Assembly (NCBI GenBank): GCA_025362015.1
Contig: JANYIO010000201.1
Span: forward strand, 1-50,802
DNA from: Gammaproteobacteria bacterium
GTDB taxonomy: Bacteria > Pseudomonadota > Gammaproteobacteria > Pseudomonadales > Cellvibrionaceae
Reading direction: 5' to 3'
DNA: 50,802 nt
The translations under genes and the position numbers were made by a program. The notes below the pieces were generated by a model. The model was not told the origin of the DNA. It worked only from the letters and a program-made list of their open reading frames with translations, and did not search any database. Shown piece after piece: positions 27,473 to 36,425 of this stretch (position 1 is the stretch's first letter; each line of letters starts with the position of its first letter).

Positions 27473-27919
27473 TTACTCCCACCGCTGCATAGCTTGTTGA
27501 TCTTTTTCTTGCGAATCTAACCAAACACTTCCATCCGCAGTTAATTCTTTTTTCCAAAATGGTGCGCGCGTTTTTAAATAGTCCATTAAAAATTCTGCCG
27601 AATGAAAAGCATCTTCACGATGTGCACTACTCACCCCAACAAAAACAATATTATCACCCAGATATAAATTTCCAATACGATGAATAATTCGCCAGCGCAA
27701 AATTTTCCAGCGTGATTGCGCTTGCGCAACAATCTCTTGTAATGACTTTTCTGTCATCCCGGGATAGTGCTCCAACTGCAGGCCCTGCACTTCGCGGGCT
27801 AAATTTAAATCGCGTACGCGCCCAACAAAGGTAACTACGGCACCAGCGGCAGTGTCGTTAGCAACAAGTGCCGCATATTCATCACCCACATTAAAATCGT
27901 TTTGTTGAATAGAGATCAT
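27473..27919 (-). CDS. moaE: Molybdopterin synthase catalytic subunit MoaE
   Basis: 148 residues from the ATG at 27919, with GGAGG 6 bases upstream inside the moaD end (a longer frame starting at 27961 would overlap moaD extensively). Motifs AGAVVTFVGRVRD, LEHYPGMTEKSL, VSSAHREDAF and TRAPFWKKEL (active-site Lys) are typical. With MoaD it converts cyclic pyranopterin monophosphate to molybdopterin. It is the last gene of moaCDE. Confidence 0.95.
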   Translation of the reverse strand: MISIQQNDFNVGDEYAALVANDTAAGAVVTFVGRVRDLNLAREVQGLQLEHYPGMTEKSLQEIVAQAQSRWKILRWRIIHRIGNLYLGDNIVFVGVSSAHREDAFHSAEFLMDYLKTRAPFWKKELTADGSVWLDSQEKDQQAMQRWE

Positions 27920-27920
27920 A

Positions 27921-28169
27921 TTAGCCTCCGGTAACCGGCGGAAAAAAAGCAACCTCGTCACCCGATTGCAAAACTTGCGAAACTTTTACAATAGTTTGAT
28001 TAACGGCCATCAATAATTTTTCATTATTTAAAAATTCTGCCCAAAGCGGATGCTGCCCTGTTAAATACTCATGCAATTGCGCAAGGGTTTGCGCATCGCT
28101 CTCAGCAACACTCAATTCTGCGCATTGCAATTGCTCACGTAGTTGTGCAAAAAATAAAACTTTAATCAT
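27921..28169 (-). CDS. moaD: Molybdopterin synthase sulfur carrier MoaD
   Basis: 82 residues, ubiquitin-like fold. It ends in GDEVAFFPPVTGG, the Gly-Gly tail that is thiocarboxylated. The N-terminal IKVLFFAQLRE is the first beta strand of the fold. The stop is one base before the moaE start, and moaC ends 5 bases upstream, so the three genes are one operon. Confidence 0.94.
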   Translation of the reverse strand: MIKVLFFAQLREQLQCAELSVAESDAQTLAQLHEYLTGQHPLWAEFLNNEKLLMAVNQTIVKVSQVLQSGDEVAFFPPVTGG

Positions 28170-28174
28170 GGCTG

Positions 28175-28678
28175 TTACCCAATTGCGCTGCCTGATTGAT
28201 TTGTGAGGTCACGTCGATAGTGACCTCGTCGACCACCTGACTTTTCCAACAAACAAATTTGTTCAATCACCATATTCATGTCAATGGCTTTACACATATC
28301 ATAAATAGTCAGTGCGGCAACGCTGGCCGCGGTGAGCGCTTCCATTTCCACTCCAGTTTGCCCGGTAAGCTTGCAAAGCGTATTTATTTCAACGCAATTT
28401 TCTTGAACATTTACCGCAAAATCCACGCTGACTTTACTGAGCGCAAGCGGATGACAGAGTGGAATTAAATCTGCACATTTTTTGGCAGCTTGAATACCGG
28501 CAATACGCGCAACGGCGAGCACATCGCCTTTTTTCAACGCGTTGGCTTGAATTTGCGCAAGCGTTTCGGCGCGCATACACACCCGTGCAAATGCACGAGC
28601 TTCACGTACAGTTGAAAGTTTGTCAGACACATCAACCATACTGGCTTTGCCTTGTGAATCTATGTGCGTTAATACCAT
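28175..28678 (-). CDS. moaC: Cyclic pyranopterin monophosphate synthase MoaC
   Basis: 167 residues from the ATG at 28678 ([20 protein letters not shown]), with AGGA upstream; an upstream in-frame start at 28714 would add twelve residues with no support. Motifs [30 protein letters not shown] and YDMCKAID are those of MoaC, which with MoaA makes cPMP in molybdenum cofactor synthesis. moaA and moaB are not in the window. Confidence 0.95.
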   Translation of the reverse strand: MVLTHIDSQGKASMVDVSDKLSTVREARAFARVCMRAETLAQIQANALKKGDVLAVARIAGIQAAKKCADLIPLCHPLALSKVSVDFAVNVQENCVEINTLCKLTGQTGVEMEALTAASVAALTIYDMCKAIDMNMVIEQICLLEKSGGRRGHYRRDLTNQSGSAIG

Positions 28679-28810
28679 GAGAGTTTTCCTATATCGGCAA
28701 GAACAGCCAGCCACAACAGCTAGAGAGAACAGATTGGAGTATGATAAACGCCCCTTGTGATTGCGTCAGTAATCATTTTTATTTCAATTAAAGAATCTAT
28801 TGCAACCACT

Positions 28811-29857
28811 ATGATCGCTTCTGCTCATACACCGCAACAATCAGCAACATCCCCACTCAACCGTCGGTTTACGGCTGCGCCCATGATGGATTGGTCAGAT
28901 TCACATTGCCGTAGTTTTTGGCGTTTACTCACCAAAAAAACCGTGTTTTACAGCGAGATGATTACCACAGGTGCCATTATTCATGGTGATCGCAAACGAT
29001 TTTTGGATTTCAACGCCTGCGAACACCCCTTAGCCCTTCAACTAGGCGGCAGCGATCCTAAAGCCTTGGCTGAGTGTGCGCGTATCGCCGAAGATTGGGG
29101 CTACGATGAAGTAAACCTCAACTGCGGCTGCCCCAGTGATCGAGTACAAAACAATATGATTGGCGCCTGTTTAATGGCCGAACCCAAGCTAGTCGCAGAT
29201 TGTATCGCCGCGATGCAACGCGCCGTAAAAACTCCCGTTACTATCAAACACCGTATCGGGATAGACGACATGGAAGATTACACAGGCTTGGTCGATTTTG
29301 TCAGTACCGTTGCAGAAACTGGCTGTAAGACTTTTATTGTTCATGCCCGCAAAGCCTGGTTAAAAGGCTTAAGCCCCAAAGAAAACCGTGAAGTTCCACC
29401 ATTGCAATATGACAAGGTTGTGCAGCTAAAAAAAGATTACCCCGCCCTTGAAATCATCATTAATGGTGGCATAACTACCTTAGAACAATCACTTTCGCTG
29501 CTGACAGAAGTTGATGGTGTAATGCTTGGCCGTGAGATTTATACTAACCCTTATTTGTTAGCGGAAGTCGACCAAAAAATATTTGGCTCTACACAAAAGA
29601 TTGTTAGCCGGGAAGAAGTTATTGAAGGTTTTATCGACTATGCCGAAGCGCAATTGCACCAAGGCATACGCTTAAATTATATAACACGGCACATTTTAGG
29701 TTTGTATCAAGGCATGCCCGGAGCACGCCGTTTTAGACGAGTTATTTCTGAGCAAGCTCACAAACCAAATGCCGGCATTGAGGTAATAAAACAAGCCTTA
29801 GCCGCATTAAATGAGGTACCATTTGGTAATGCAATGAGTAGCAACTTAAATGAATAG
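28811..29857 (+). CDS. dusA: tRNA-dihydrouridine(20/20a) synthase DusA
   Basis: 348 residues from the ATG at 28811 (a GTG at 28757 would extend it). TIM-barrel flavoenzyme: APMMDWSDSHCR, LNCGCPSDRVQ with the catalytic Cys, and HARKAWLKGLSPKENREVPP, the stretch that separates DusA from DusB and DusC. It reduces uridine at tRNA positions 20 and 20a. It stands next to the transaldolase gene, as in Pseudomonas. Confidence 0.95.
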   Translation: MIASAHTPQQSATSPLNRRFTAAPMMDWSDSHCRSFWRLLTKKTVFYSEMITTGAIIHGDRKRFLDFNACEHPLALQLGGSDPKALAECARIAEDWGYDEVNLNCGCPSDRVQNNMIGACLMAEPKLVADCIAAMQRAVKTPVTIKHRIGIDDMEDYTGLVDFVSTVAETGCKTFIVHARKAWLKGLSPKENREVPPLQYDKVVQLKKDYPALEIIINGGITTLEQSLSLLTEVDGVMLGREIYTNPYLLAEVDQKIFGSTQKIVSREEVIEGFIDYAEAQLHQGIRLNYITRHILGLYQGMPGARRFRRVISEQAHKPNAGIEVIKQALAALNEVPFGNAMSSNLNE

Positions 29858-29979
29858 TTGTACTCTAATTATTTATCACCAAGGCATTTAATAGCTTCGC
29901 GTTTTATGAAATAAGATTGCTTTAATGCGTGTGCGCTAAAGACCATACTATACATTCCACTTTTATTAGGAACTCTATC

Positions 29980-30936
29980 GTGACCAGTAAACTTGACCAA
30001 TTGAAAAAATTTACCGATGTCGTAGCCGATACTGGCGACATTGATGCTATTCGCCAGTACAAACCTATGGATGCAACAACTAATCCATCTCTCGTGTATA
30101 AAGCTGCGCAAATGCCGCAATATCAAGCATTAGTAACTTCAGCAATTAATGCCGCCAAAAGTATTACCAATAGCGCCGAACAATTAAGTGCCGCTTGCGA
30201 TCATTTGGCTGTTGGTATTGGCCTGGAAATTTTAAAAATTGTTCCTGGGCGCGTGTCTACTGAAGTTGATGCACGCTTGTCATTTGACACCAAAGCCAGT
30301 ATTAATAAAGCACGCCACCTGATTGAGCTTTATGCAAAGGGCGGTGCGGATAAATCGCGCGTGCTAATTAAATTAGCATCTACATGGGAAGGTATTCGTG
30401 CGGCTGAAATATTAGAAAAGGAAGGTATTAATTGTAACCTCACCTTATTATTCGGCTTTAACCAGGCAGCAGCTTGTGCAGACGCTGGCGTATTTTTAAT
30501 CTCCCCTTTTGTCGGCCGTATTTTAGATTGGTATAAAACCAATACTGATAAAAAAGAATATACCGCCGCAGAAGACCCTGGCGTCATATCAGTTCATCAC
30601 ATTTATAACTACTACAAACAACATGGTTACAACACTGTTGTTATGGGTGCAAGTTTCCGTAACCTCGGCGAAATTGAAGCTTTAGCCGGTTGTGATCGCT
30701 TAACGATTAGCCCACAATTTTTACAAGAATTGGATCAAGACCACAACGAACTAAAACGCGTTCTTTCTCCTAATAATACTGGTGATGTCATTACTAAACT
30801 CATCGAGTCTGAGGCTAGCTTCCGCACCGGAATGAATCAGGATGCGATGAGCAATGACAAATTAGCAGAAGGTATTCGCGGTTTCGTGAAAGATCAAATT
30901 AATCTCGAAAATTTGTTGAAAGCTCGCACTCAATAA
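29980..30936 (+). CDS. tal: Transaldolase, TalB type
   Basis: 318 residues from the GTG at 29980 ([19 protein letters not shown]) with TAGGAA upstream. Active-site Lys131 lies in [26 protein letters not shown] and FVGRILDWY are further signatures. It interconverts sedoheptulose-7-P and glyceraldehyde-3-P with erythrose-4-P and fructose-6-P in the non-oxidative pentose-phosphate pathway. Confidence 0.96.
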   Translation: MTSKLDQLKKFTDVVADTGDIDAIRQYKPMDATTNPSLVYKAAQMPQYQALVTSAINAAKSITNSAEQLSAACDHLAVGIGLEILKIVPGRVSTEVDARLSFDTKASINKARHLIELYAKGGADKSRVLIKLASTWEGIRAAEILEKEGINCNLTLLFGFNQAAACADAGVFLISPFVGRILDWYKTNTDKKEYTAAEDPGVISVHHIYNYYKQHGYNTVVMGASFRNLGEIEALAGCDRLTISPQFLQELDQDHNELKRVLSPNNTGDVITKLIESEASFRTGMNQDAMSNDKLAEGIRGFVKDQINLENLLKARTQ

Positions 30937-30991
30937 AATTAAGTCTCGCACTTACGCTAAGTTTCATACTGCAGCCATCGAAGAGAGTCGC

Positions 30992-31465
30992 ATGCTCAAC
31001 AAAATTTCTGCGTTTTTTGAACGCCACCTGCAACCTGCCGGTGGCGTTTCTGCTTCGCTTTCGTACGAACAAAAACAATTAACTATTGCCGCTTTATTGA
31101 TTGAAGTCGCAATGGCTGATCATGTATTCAACGAACACGAATTGACATCGTTGCAACAATTACTCAAGCAAAAATTTTCACTGAGTGATGTGCAAATCAA
31201 TGAACTCATTGAATTAGCAAGAGAAGAGTCTGCAGAAGCCACCTCATTGCATCAATTTACTCAATTAGTTCATCAATATTGTGACGATACAGAAAAATTT
31301 GAATTGTTAGTTTCGATGTGGGAATTAGCTTTTGCAGATGATAACCTGGATAAATACGAGGAATATATTATTCGCAAAGTAGCGGATTTGATTTACGTTT
31401 CACATTCGGAGTTTATTCGCGCAAAGAAAATTGCAAAAATCAAAAAATTTAACGCGGCACAGTAA
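30992..31465 (+). CDS. TerB-like tellurite-resistance domain protein
   Basis: 157 residues, all helical. LTIAALLIEVAMADHVFNEHE, VSMWELAFADDNLDKYEEY and IIRKVADLIYVS are the acidic repeats of the TerB/DjlA-N fold, each with Asp/Glu side chains proposed to bind metal. No other ter genes are present, so it is probably a stand-alone family member of unknown role. It lies 55 bases after tal. Confidence 0.85.
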   Translation: MLNKISAFFERHLQPAGGVSASLSYEQKQLTIAALLIEVAMADHVFNEHELTSLQQLLKQKFSLSDVQINELIELAREESAEATSLHQFTQLVHQYCDDTEKFELLVSMWELAFADDNLDKYEEYIIRKVADLIYVSHSEFIRAKKIAKIKKFNAAQ

Positions 31466-31487
31466 TAAAGATTTTTTAATGCTATCA

Positions 31488-31970
31488 CTAGGGCTTTTCA
31501 AGCATCGCTACGAGATTACGAAATGTTTCGTGATTTTTTTCGTTGAGCCCCATTAATATCTTGTGCGCTTCAAGTACCTTCTCTTTAACTTGATTTTCAT
31601 CGCATTCGATTGCCGTTAGATTTTTTTCTGGCGTAAATTCTACTTCAAGCTTATCTACAATAGTGAAAATATCAGCGAAACCCATTGTCTGTAAAATACG
31701 CTGGATACTCGCATTGGTCGCCAAAATCAACGGCGTTATGTCGCGCTTTTCTTGTGCCAACAAGGAAATTTTTGCCATCAGGCCCAACGTCGTACTATCA
31801 ACCGCTTCTGCTTCCGACAGGTCAAACAACACCGATGAGAAGTTAGGTTCAGCAAGCATTGTATTGATGAATCTATCAAAGGAAATACAAAGAGTAAGAC
31901 GTACATCACCGGTCATCTTAATGACATAAACACCCACGTGGTCGGCTACTAATATCTGCCCGGGACGCAT
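31488..31970 (-). CDS. STAS-domain anti-sigma-factor antagonist, RssC-like
   Basis: 160 residues from the ATG at 31970, one base after the stop of the response-regulator phosphatase gene, with GAGGT in that gene's tail. STAS fold with the phosphorylatable Ser59 in AEAVDSTTLGLM. Proteins of this size partner with receiver-PP2C phosphatases in Pseudomonas (RssC, HsbA) and Shewanella (CrsA), switching sigma-factor availability. Downstream of it the gene pair converges on the TerB gene. Confidence 0.85.
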   Translation of the reverse strand: MRPGQILVADHVGVYVIKMTGDVRLTLCISFDRFINTMLAEPNFSSVLFDLSEAEAVDSTTLGLMAKISLLAQEKRDITPLILATNASIQRILQTMGFADIFTIVDKLEVEFTPEKNLTAIECDENQVKEKVLEAHKILMGLNEKNHETFRNLVAMLEKP

Positions 31971-31971
31971 T

Positions 31972-33159
31972 CTATTTACCTCGACTAATAATAAGGATGG
32001 CAATATCATCTGGCGACTCGCCATCATCATCAACCTGTAAAGTATTGCAGACAGATTCAAGACTGCCACTTGTTGTTGCGATTTTTTCTAATAATTGCGC
32101 TTCTTTTTCCTGAAGCATATGGGCGGGTAAAATCTCCAGCACCCCATCCGAAAAACATAGCAGAGAAAACTCTTGCGGTAATTGCAAGCTATACACCTGC
32201 CAAGTCACCTCTTTGAAAATACCTACGGGCTTACCCATACCCTCAAGATAAATACTACTTTCTGCTGTTTGCAATATTGGCATGGGTAAATGCCCGGCTA
32301 CTGAATAGTTCATTTTTTGAGTATGTGTATCAATAACGCCAACAAAAAAAGTTAAATGATGATTTAAGCGCGTTTCTTTAATTTCTCGGTTGACTGTTTG
32401 CAGTAATAGGTTAGTGCCGGTAGCAAAAGACTCTTCATTACCAAATAAATCTTCTTCTCGCACCATGCGGCTCACGAGATGTTTTAACCAGATAGTGACA
32501 AAAGCAGAGGAAGAACCATGGCCTGAAACATCGGCAAGATAAAATGCGAGGTAACGTTTTTGAATATGAGCGTAGTCAATGAAATCGCCACTTAAAAACA
32601 GGGATGGTGCTACATAATGTTCAGCTTGGTAATAATCTTTGGTTATCAATCGTTTAGGCATTAAACGCTTTTGAACCTGTTTACCGGCTAGTTGATCGCG
32701 CTCCAGTACTCGCAAACTTTCGCGCAATTCACTATTGGCGCCTTCTAATTGCTCTCGGTAACGCTGATTCTCTATCAGTAAATCTTGTCGCTCTAAAGCT
32801 TTATTGATGGCATGTACGAGCATTTCCATATCAAGAATAGGCTTAATCAAATAATCACTCGCCCCCAATCTTAACGCCCCCACCACATCACCCAAGCTAC
32901 CCGCACCGGAAATGATAATCACAGGTAAAAACGGCTGAGCTTGCTTAACTTGTCGCAATACTTGAAGGCCATCTGCACCCGGCATACGTAAGTCAGTAAT
33001 GACCAACTCGGGCTGGAACTGTTGAATCGCACCGTTCAATTGCGTAGCATCAGCGGCCTCAAAAACCTCAAAACCACTGTCTTCCAAATAAACTGCGATA
33101 CTGCGACAAACCAATATGTCATCATCAATAATAAGCAGTTTTCTGCGTATCCCAGTCAT
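31972..33159 (-). CDS. Response regulator with PP2C/SpoIIE phosphatase domain, RssB-like
   Basis: 395 residues from the ATG at 33159; the frame is open 26 codons further. Receiver domain (1-125) with D12-D13, phosphoacceptor D56 (VITDLRMPGADG) and Lys106, a coiled linker (125-160) and a SpoIIE-type PP2C domain (170-395) that keeps its metal-binding Asp residues: SGDFIDY, LADVSGHGSSSAF, FSDGVLE and PDDIAIL. In enterobacterial RssB this domain is degenerate; here it looks active and would dephosphorylate the adjacent STAS protein. Synteny with dusA, tal, PilZ and mlaA matches the Pseudomonas rssB locus. HsbR is the alternative family name. Confidence 0.86.
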   Translation of the reverse strand: MTGIRRKLLIIDDDILVCRSIAVYLEDSGFEVFEAADATQLNGAIQQFQPELVITDLRMPGADGLQVLRQVKQAQPFLPVIIISGAGSLGDVVGALRLGASDYLIKPILDMEMLVHAINKALERQDLLIENQRYREQLEGANSELRESLRVLERDQLAGKQVQKRLMPKRLITKDYYQAEHYVAPSLFLSGDFIDYAHIQKRYLAFYLADVSGHGSSSAFVTIWLKHLVSRMVREEDLFGNEESFATGTNLLLQTVNREIKETRLNHHLTFFVGVIDTHTQKMNYSVAGHLPMPILQTAESSIYLEGMGKPVGIFKEVTWQVYSLQLPQEFSLLCFSDGVLEILPAHMLQEKEAQLLEKIATTSGSLESVCNTLQVDDDGESPDDIAILIISRGK

Positions 33160-33469
33160 TTGTATGGCTTCTCGAGTTGTTAAACGTGCATGCCTGAATT
33201 GGCGCACAACACTACTCTTCTGACCGTCAAGTCGCAAGCAATTCCGCGTTCAATCTAGCGCCCAAAATGGTGCAGCTGATAACATGCGTTTTGTTTGCAA
33301 AATAATCCCTGCGCGCTAAAAGTTTTTCAATTACACATTAAGCTGACACTTTCAGTTTTCGTTGTTTTTTAATTCTCTGTGCTACACTCTTCAGGAGATT
33401 TGCAGGACATTATATAACCAACCATCGCACCCCAGTGATAACAAGATCATAAGATGACGAGGATTGAAT
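33160..33469. other. Divergent regulatory spacer between rssB-like and PilZ genes
   Basis: A 310-bp stretch without a gene. It must hold the promoters for the leftward rssB-rssC pair and the rightward PilZ gene. Apart from the promoter candidate at 33362-33388 nothing distinct is seen. Confidence 0.5.
33362..33388 (+). promoter_or_regulatory. Possible extended -10 promoter of the PilZ gene
   Basis: TGCTACACT (33380-33388) is an extended -10 element. A weak -35 (TTGTTT, 33362-33367) is 15 bases upstream, and the -10 is about 80 bases before the ATG. Confidence 0.35.
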
Positions 33470-33778
33470 ATGAGCTCTATTGACAAAGGCTTTAGTGAAA
33501 AACGCGATTTTATCCGCATGAAAATCAGTGCGCCCTTGAGTGCTACACTTTCACATGGCGAAGGAGTTATAGACGGATTATGCCGCGATTTAAGCGGCGG
33601 AGGTATGCAGGTTGAAACCAAAACTAAAATCGCATTAGATACTGAATTGGTCGTTGAAATATCGTCTGACCACGGCCACAACCCAACCCTGCATGCTCGT
33701 GTCAAAGTAGCTCGCTGTACCGAAGACCAAAGCCAAGGCTTTTTATTAGGGTTAGAAATTCTCGAAATACTTAAATAG
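33470..33778 (+). CDS. PilZ-domain c-di-GMP-binding protein
   Basis: 102 residues from the ATG at 33470, with GAGG upstream (a TTG at 33464 is in frame). A single PilZ domain with both c-di-GMP motifs: RDFIR (RxxxR) near residue 12 and CRDLSGGGMQVE (D-x-S-x-x-G) near residue 40, so it should bind the second messenger. Its place beside rssB and mlaA is conserved in Pseudomonas, where the role is unclear. Confidence 0.9.
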   Translation: MSSIDKGFSEKRDFIRMKISAPLSATLSHGEGVIDGLCRDLSGGGMQVETKTKIALDTELVVEISSDHGHNPTLHARVKVARCTEDQSQGFLLGLEILEILK

Positions 33779-33803
33779 CCTGAAACGCGAGAGTGGGTTT
33801 GGG

Positions 33804-34601
33804 CTAATAACCATCCCCGTCTCCACTCTCACCTGAACCAAAACTATCTTCAACAACTCCATCATTAATCAGATAGTTACGACGCTGCAAATAAACATCG
33901 CGAATGAATACATATTTATCGCCAGTGATACTTTTTTCCAATGGCAGATAACCAGCACGCGTATTTAGGAGCGAAGTCGCTCTAACTGTATTACTTGTCG
34001 GAACATGATCAATGTAAGATTTTGGATCTGAGTACCAGTCAACGGGCAAGGCGACCGTGTCGCGCAAGGTACTTGGCCCTAAAAGAGGTAATACAACATA
34101 AGGCCCCGATTTCACGCCCCACACCGCAAGAGTTTGACCAAAGTCCTCACCCTCACCATTTTGCAAGCCCATATGCTGTGCGACATCAAACAATCCGGCT
34201 ACCCCTAGAGTTGTATTAATAAGTAACCGCCCACTATTGTGCGCTGCATGGGATAATTTGCCTTGCAACACGCCGTTTAAAGCACTCGGCACTTCAAGAA
34301 TATTAGAGAACACATTGGCGACCCCTTGGCGAAAAAAGCCAGGGGTGAGCCTTACATAAGCTTTTGCCAAAGGTTTGAGAAGGTACTTGTCTGCTTTTAA
34401 ATTAAAACCAAACATGGCGCGGTTATAACCTTGCCACGGATCAACATTGGCTGCAGCAGGCGGCGCCAATATTGCATCAACCGATGAAGGCGCCACTGCA
34501 GAATTAGTGTCTGAAGTATCTGCTGTAGTTTGTGCTTTAGCATTCAAAGCAAAAACAAAAAATAAGAAAAAACCAATAAGCTTAAGCGACGAAATTTTCA
34601 T
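33804..34601 (-). CDS. mlaA: MlaA/VacJ-family outer-membrane lipid-asymmetry protein
   Basis: 265 residues. The MlaA domain spans about 50-250: DPWQGYNRAMFGFN, KPLAKAYVRLTPGFFRQGVANVFSNI, GRLLINTTLGVAGLFDVA, GEDFGQTLAVWGVKSGPYVVLPLLGPS. MlaA pulls mislocalised phospholipids from the outer leaflet and hands them to MlaC. Oddly, the N-terminal signal (MKISSLKLIGFFLFFVFALN) ends in AKAQ with no Cys, so there is no lipobox and it may be a soluble or membrane-embedded form. No mlaBCDEF genes are here. Confidence 0.9.
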   Translation of the reverse strand: MKISSLKLIGFFLFFVFALNAKAQTTADTSDTNSAVAPSSVDAILAPPAAANVDPWQGYNRAMFGFNLKADKYLLKPLAKAYVRLTPGFFRQGVANVFSNILEVPSALNGVLQGKLSHAAHNSGRLLINTTLGVAGLFDVAQHMGLQNGEGEDFGQTLAVWGVKSGPYVVLPLLGPSTLRDTVALPVDWYSDPKSYIDHVPTSNTVRATSLLNTRAGYLPLEKSITGDKYVFIRDVYLQRRNYLINDGVVEDSFGSGESGDGDGY

Positions 34602-34612
34602 TTATCTCACTG

Positions 34613-34629
34613 ATGCACCGATAGTGCAT
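34613..34629. repeat. Small hairpin in front of mlaA
   Basis: ATGCAC (34613-34618), a 5-base loop and GTGCAT (34624-34629) form a 6-bp hairpin 12 bases upstream of the mlaA start codon on the leftward transcript. No T-run follows, so it may be a leader structure; it may also be chance. Confidence 0.35.
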
Positions 34630-34744
34630 GGCTACTAACAGGATTGAGCGGCACCTAGGAGCGATACCCCAAAGCCAACCACTTTACCCAATCACTGCCT
34701 TAGCAACAAGTATTAGCACGTCAGTAACCGGTATTGTTTCTAAC

Positions 34745-35227
34745 TTAGAGGCAAGAGTAGGTGAGCTCCAGCTGCAACAGCTGAGTTTCAGTGGGCAAAT
34801 AACGCTCTTTATCTAGCACAAATCCTTTAGCACACTCTCGAGCTGCTTTGCGGATCAGCTCATAGCGAACACTTACTAATTGTTGCGCTACACCAAACTC
34901 CGCACTTACCACATGAGGCAAAATTGCTTTTGCTGTTACAGTATCAGCAGTTGCTTTTACACTTTCGCGGCTTGCAGCTACGTCAAGCTTTTCAATTTTT
35001 GTTTCAGTGTCTACTTTTTTATTAGTTGATACTTTTTCTTTATTAGCAATGGCACGATGTAAAACACCGTTTAATCCCGTATTCGAATAATCACAATCCC
35101 CATTCGCATTGCTACCTAATCTATCAGCAGCATCTACCGCTGACTCACATTCGGCCTTCATTTCATCCGCAAAAACAAGCGTTGTCATTAACCAAAACAA
35201 GTTGCACAACAAGAATTTTTTTAACAT
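34745..35227 (-). CDS. Small secreted protein of unknown function
   Basis: 160 residues with a signal peptide (MLKKFLLCNLFWLMTTLVFA, cleavage before DEM). The mature part has four Cys (CESAV, CDYS, CAKG and the C-terminal SCL), a Lys/Thr/Val-rich middle and a helical C-terminal half. I do not recognise the family. It follows the porin gene on the same strand, 61 bases after it, but a terminator intervenes, so it may have little shared expression. Confidence 0.65.
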   Translation of the reverse strand: MLKKFLLCNLFWLMTTLVFADEMKAECESAVDAADRLGSNANGDCDYSNTGLNGVLHRAIANKEKVSTNKKVDTETKIEKLDVAASRESVKATADTVTAKAILPHVVSAEFGVAQQLVSVRYELIRKAARECAKGFVLDKERYLPTETQLLQLELTYSCL

Positions 35228-35246
35228 TTTTTACTCCCACAAAAAC

Positions 35247-35271
35247 GCAAAAAGGGTGCCGAAGCACCCTT
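35247..35271 (-). terminator. Rho-independent terminator after the porin gene
   Basis: On the minus strand AAGGGTGC (35271-35264), a TTCG tetraloop and GCACCCTT (35259-35252) are followed by more T to 35247. It lies 18 bases after the porin stop. The UUCG-type loop makes it very stable. Confidence 0.92.
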
Positions 35272-35288
35272 GATAACTTACTTGAAAA

Positions 35289-36425
35289 TTAAAAAGAGAA
35301 TTCCATTGCTAAGCCAACCCACTTGTCATCATGCTCAAGCTTCGTATCATATAATTTAGTAGCAGTGTTGAAACCATCATCTTTCAATGTAGTAAAGTAA
35401 CCGGTTAACTTGGTGCTTTTCGACATTTTGTAGTCAGCTCCAATACTCGCCGTGTTGCCGCTTTGCTTAACAGCAGAATTGCCACCGGCAACCTTTCCGG
35501 TATCTACCATATCAGATGTGCCGTACTGACCTTTTACAGCCCATTTATCCGTAATATTATAGATCGCCGATACCATTTTGCCATCCAGCGTCTCATTGCC
35601 ATTGCTATTGGCTACGCCATTGTCGTAAGTTTCGTACATAACTCCCAATACAACTGGACCAAGTAGAAAACGACCCACAAGACGCACAATGTCAGTATCT
35701 AGTCGAGGCGTTGGTGCAAAAGTCTGAGCCGAATTCGCAATGGACACATTATGATCCGCAGCCAAAGCTACATAAATCGCTTTAGTATCGTAAACCAGTG
35801 AATGCGTATAACCATTTTTTGCAGTATTTTCATAGCCTTGCTCACTGCTTACATAAGCATTGTTATACGTTATATGAAAAAAAGCAGGTGTGGAATATTG
35901 AATAATATTTTTGGCGCGGGTTTCACCTTGAAATACATTTTTCCAATCACCAGTCATATCTTTAAATACATCTGTTTTTTCTTGCGCAAGCTTCAATGGA
36001 GTATCAAACATCCCTGCTTTAACAGTACCAAAATTTCCTTGTAAACCAATGAAGGTATTGCGTTGGGAAAAAGGATTGCCATCAATCTTACAAGTCGTTG
36101 TAGTCTTGGTAGTTGCTGCTGGTACTGTAGTGACGCTAGTGGAAGTCGCGTCGCATTTATCATTTAATTTTCCGTCATCCGCACCAATTTTCAATTCATA
36201 TTGATAAATAGCTTTCAAACCATCACTAATCTCTTCGCTACCTTTAACACCAAGGCGAGATTCATTATTTCTTATATCAGTGAAAGTACCACTAACACCT
36301 GGAGTAAAGTTTTTAACGTCAGTATTTTCAAACGCTAACCATGCCTTGCCATAAACAATAACATCAGCAAATGCCGCCGATGGCACAATGGAAGCAATAA
36401 CTAACGGTAATAGAGCTTTTTTCAT
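35289..36425 (-). CDS. Gram-negative general porin
   Basis: 378 residues. A signal peptide (MKKALLPLVIASIVPSAAFA, 1-20) is followed by a 16-strand-type beta-barrel: DVIVYGKAWLAFE, ESRLGVKGSEEISDGLKAIYQYE, NTFIGLQGNFGTVKAGMFDTPLK (loop-3-type region) and a C-terminal aromatic residue (AMEFSF) recognised by the Bam machinery. It forms trimeric diffusion channels in the outer membrane. A loop with CDATSTSVTTVPAATTKTTT is Thr/Ser-rich and unusual. It has a strong AGGGGA ribosome site. Confidence 0.92.
   Translation of the reverse strand: MKKALLPLVIASIVPSAAFADVIVYGKAWLAFENTDVKNFTPGVSGTFTDIRNNESRLGVKGSEEISDGLKAIYQYELKIGADDGKLNDKCDATSTSVTTVPAATTKTTTTCKIDGNPFSQRNTFIGLQGNFGTVKAGMFDTPLKLAQEKTDVFKDMTGDWKNVFQGETRAKNIIQYSTPAFFHITYNNAYVSSEQGYENTAKNGYTHSLVYDTKAIYVALAADHNVSIANSAQTFAPTPRLDTDIVRLVGRFLLGPVVLGVMYETYDNGVANSNGNETLDGKMVSAIYNITDKWAVKGQYGTSDMVDTGKVAGGNSAVKQSGNTASIGADYKMSKSTKLTGYFTTLKDDGFNTATKLYDTKLEHDDKWVGLAMEFSF

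Noticed and set aside
31488-32069. Longer N-terminus for the STAS protein
   Set aside because: The extra 33 residues overlap the phosphatase gene; the ATG at 31970 has a good ribosome site and gives the family length.
33789-33830. Inverted repeat GAGAGTGG/CCACTCTC over the PilZ end and the mlaA end
   Set aside because: Loop of about 26 bases, no T-run, and one arm is in coding sequence; may be chance.
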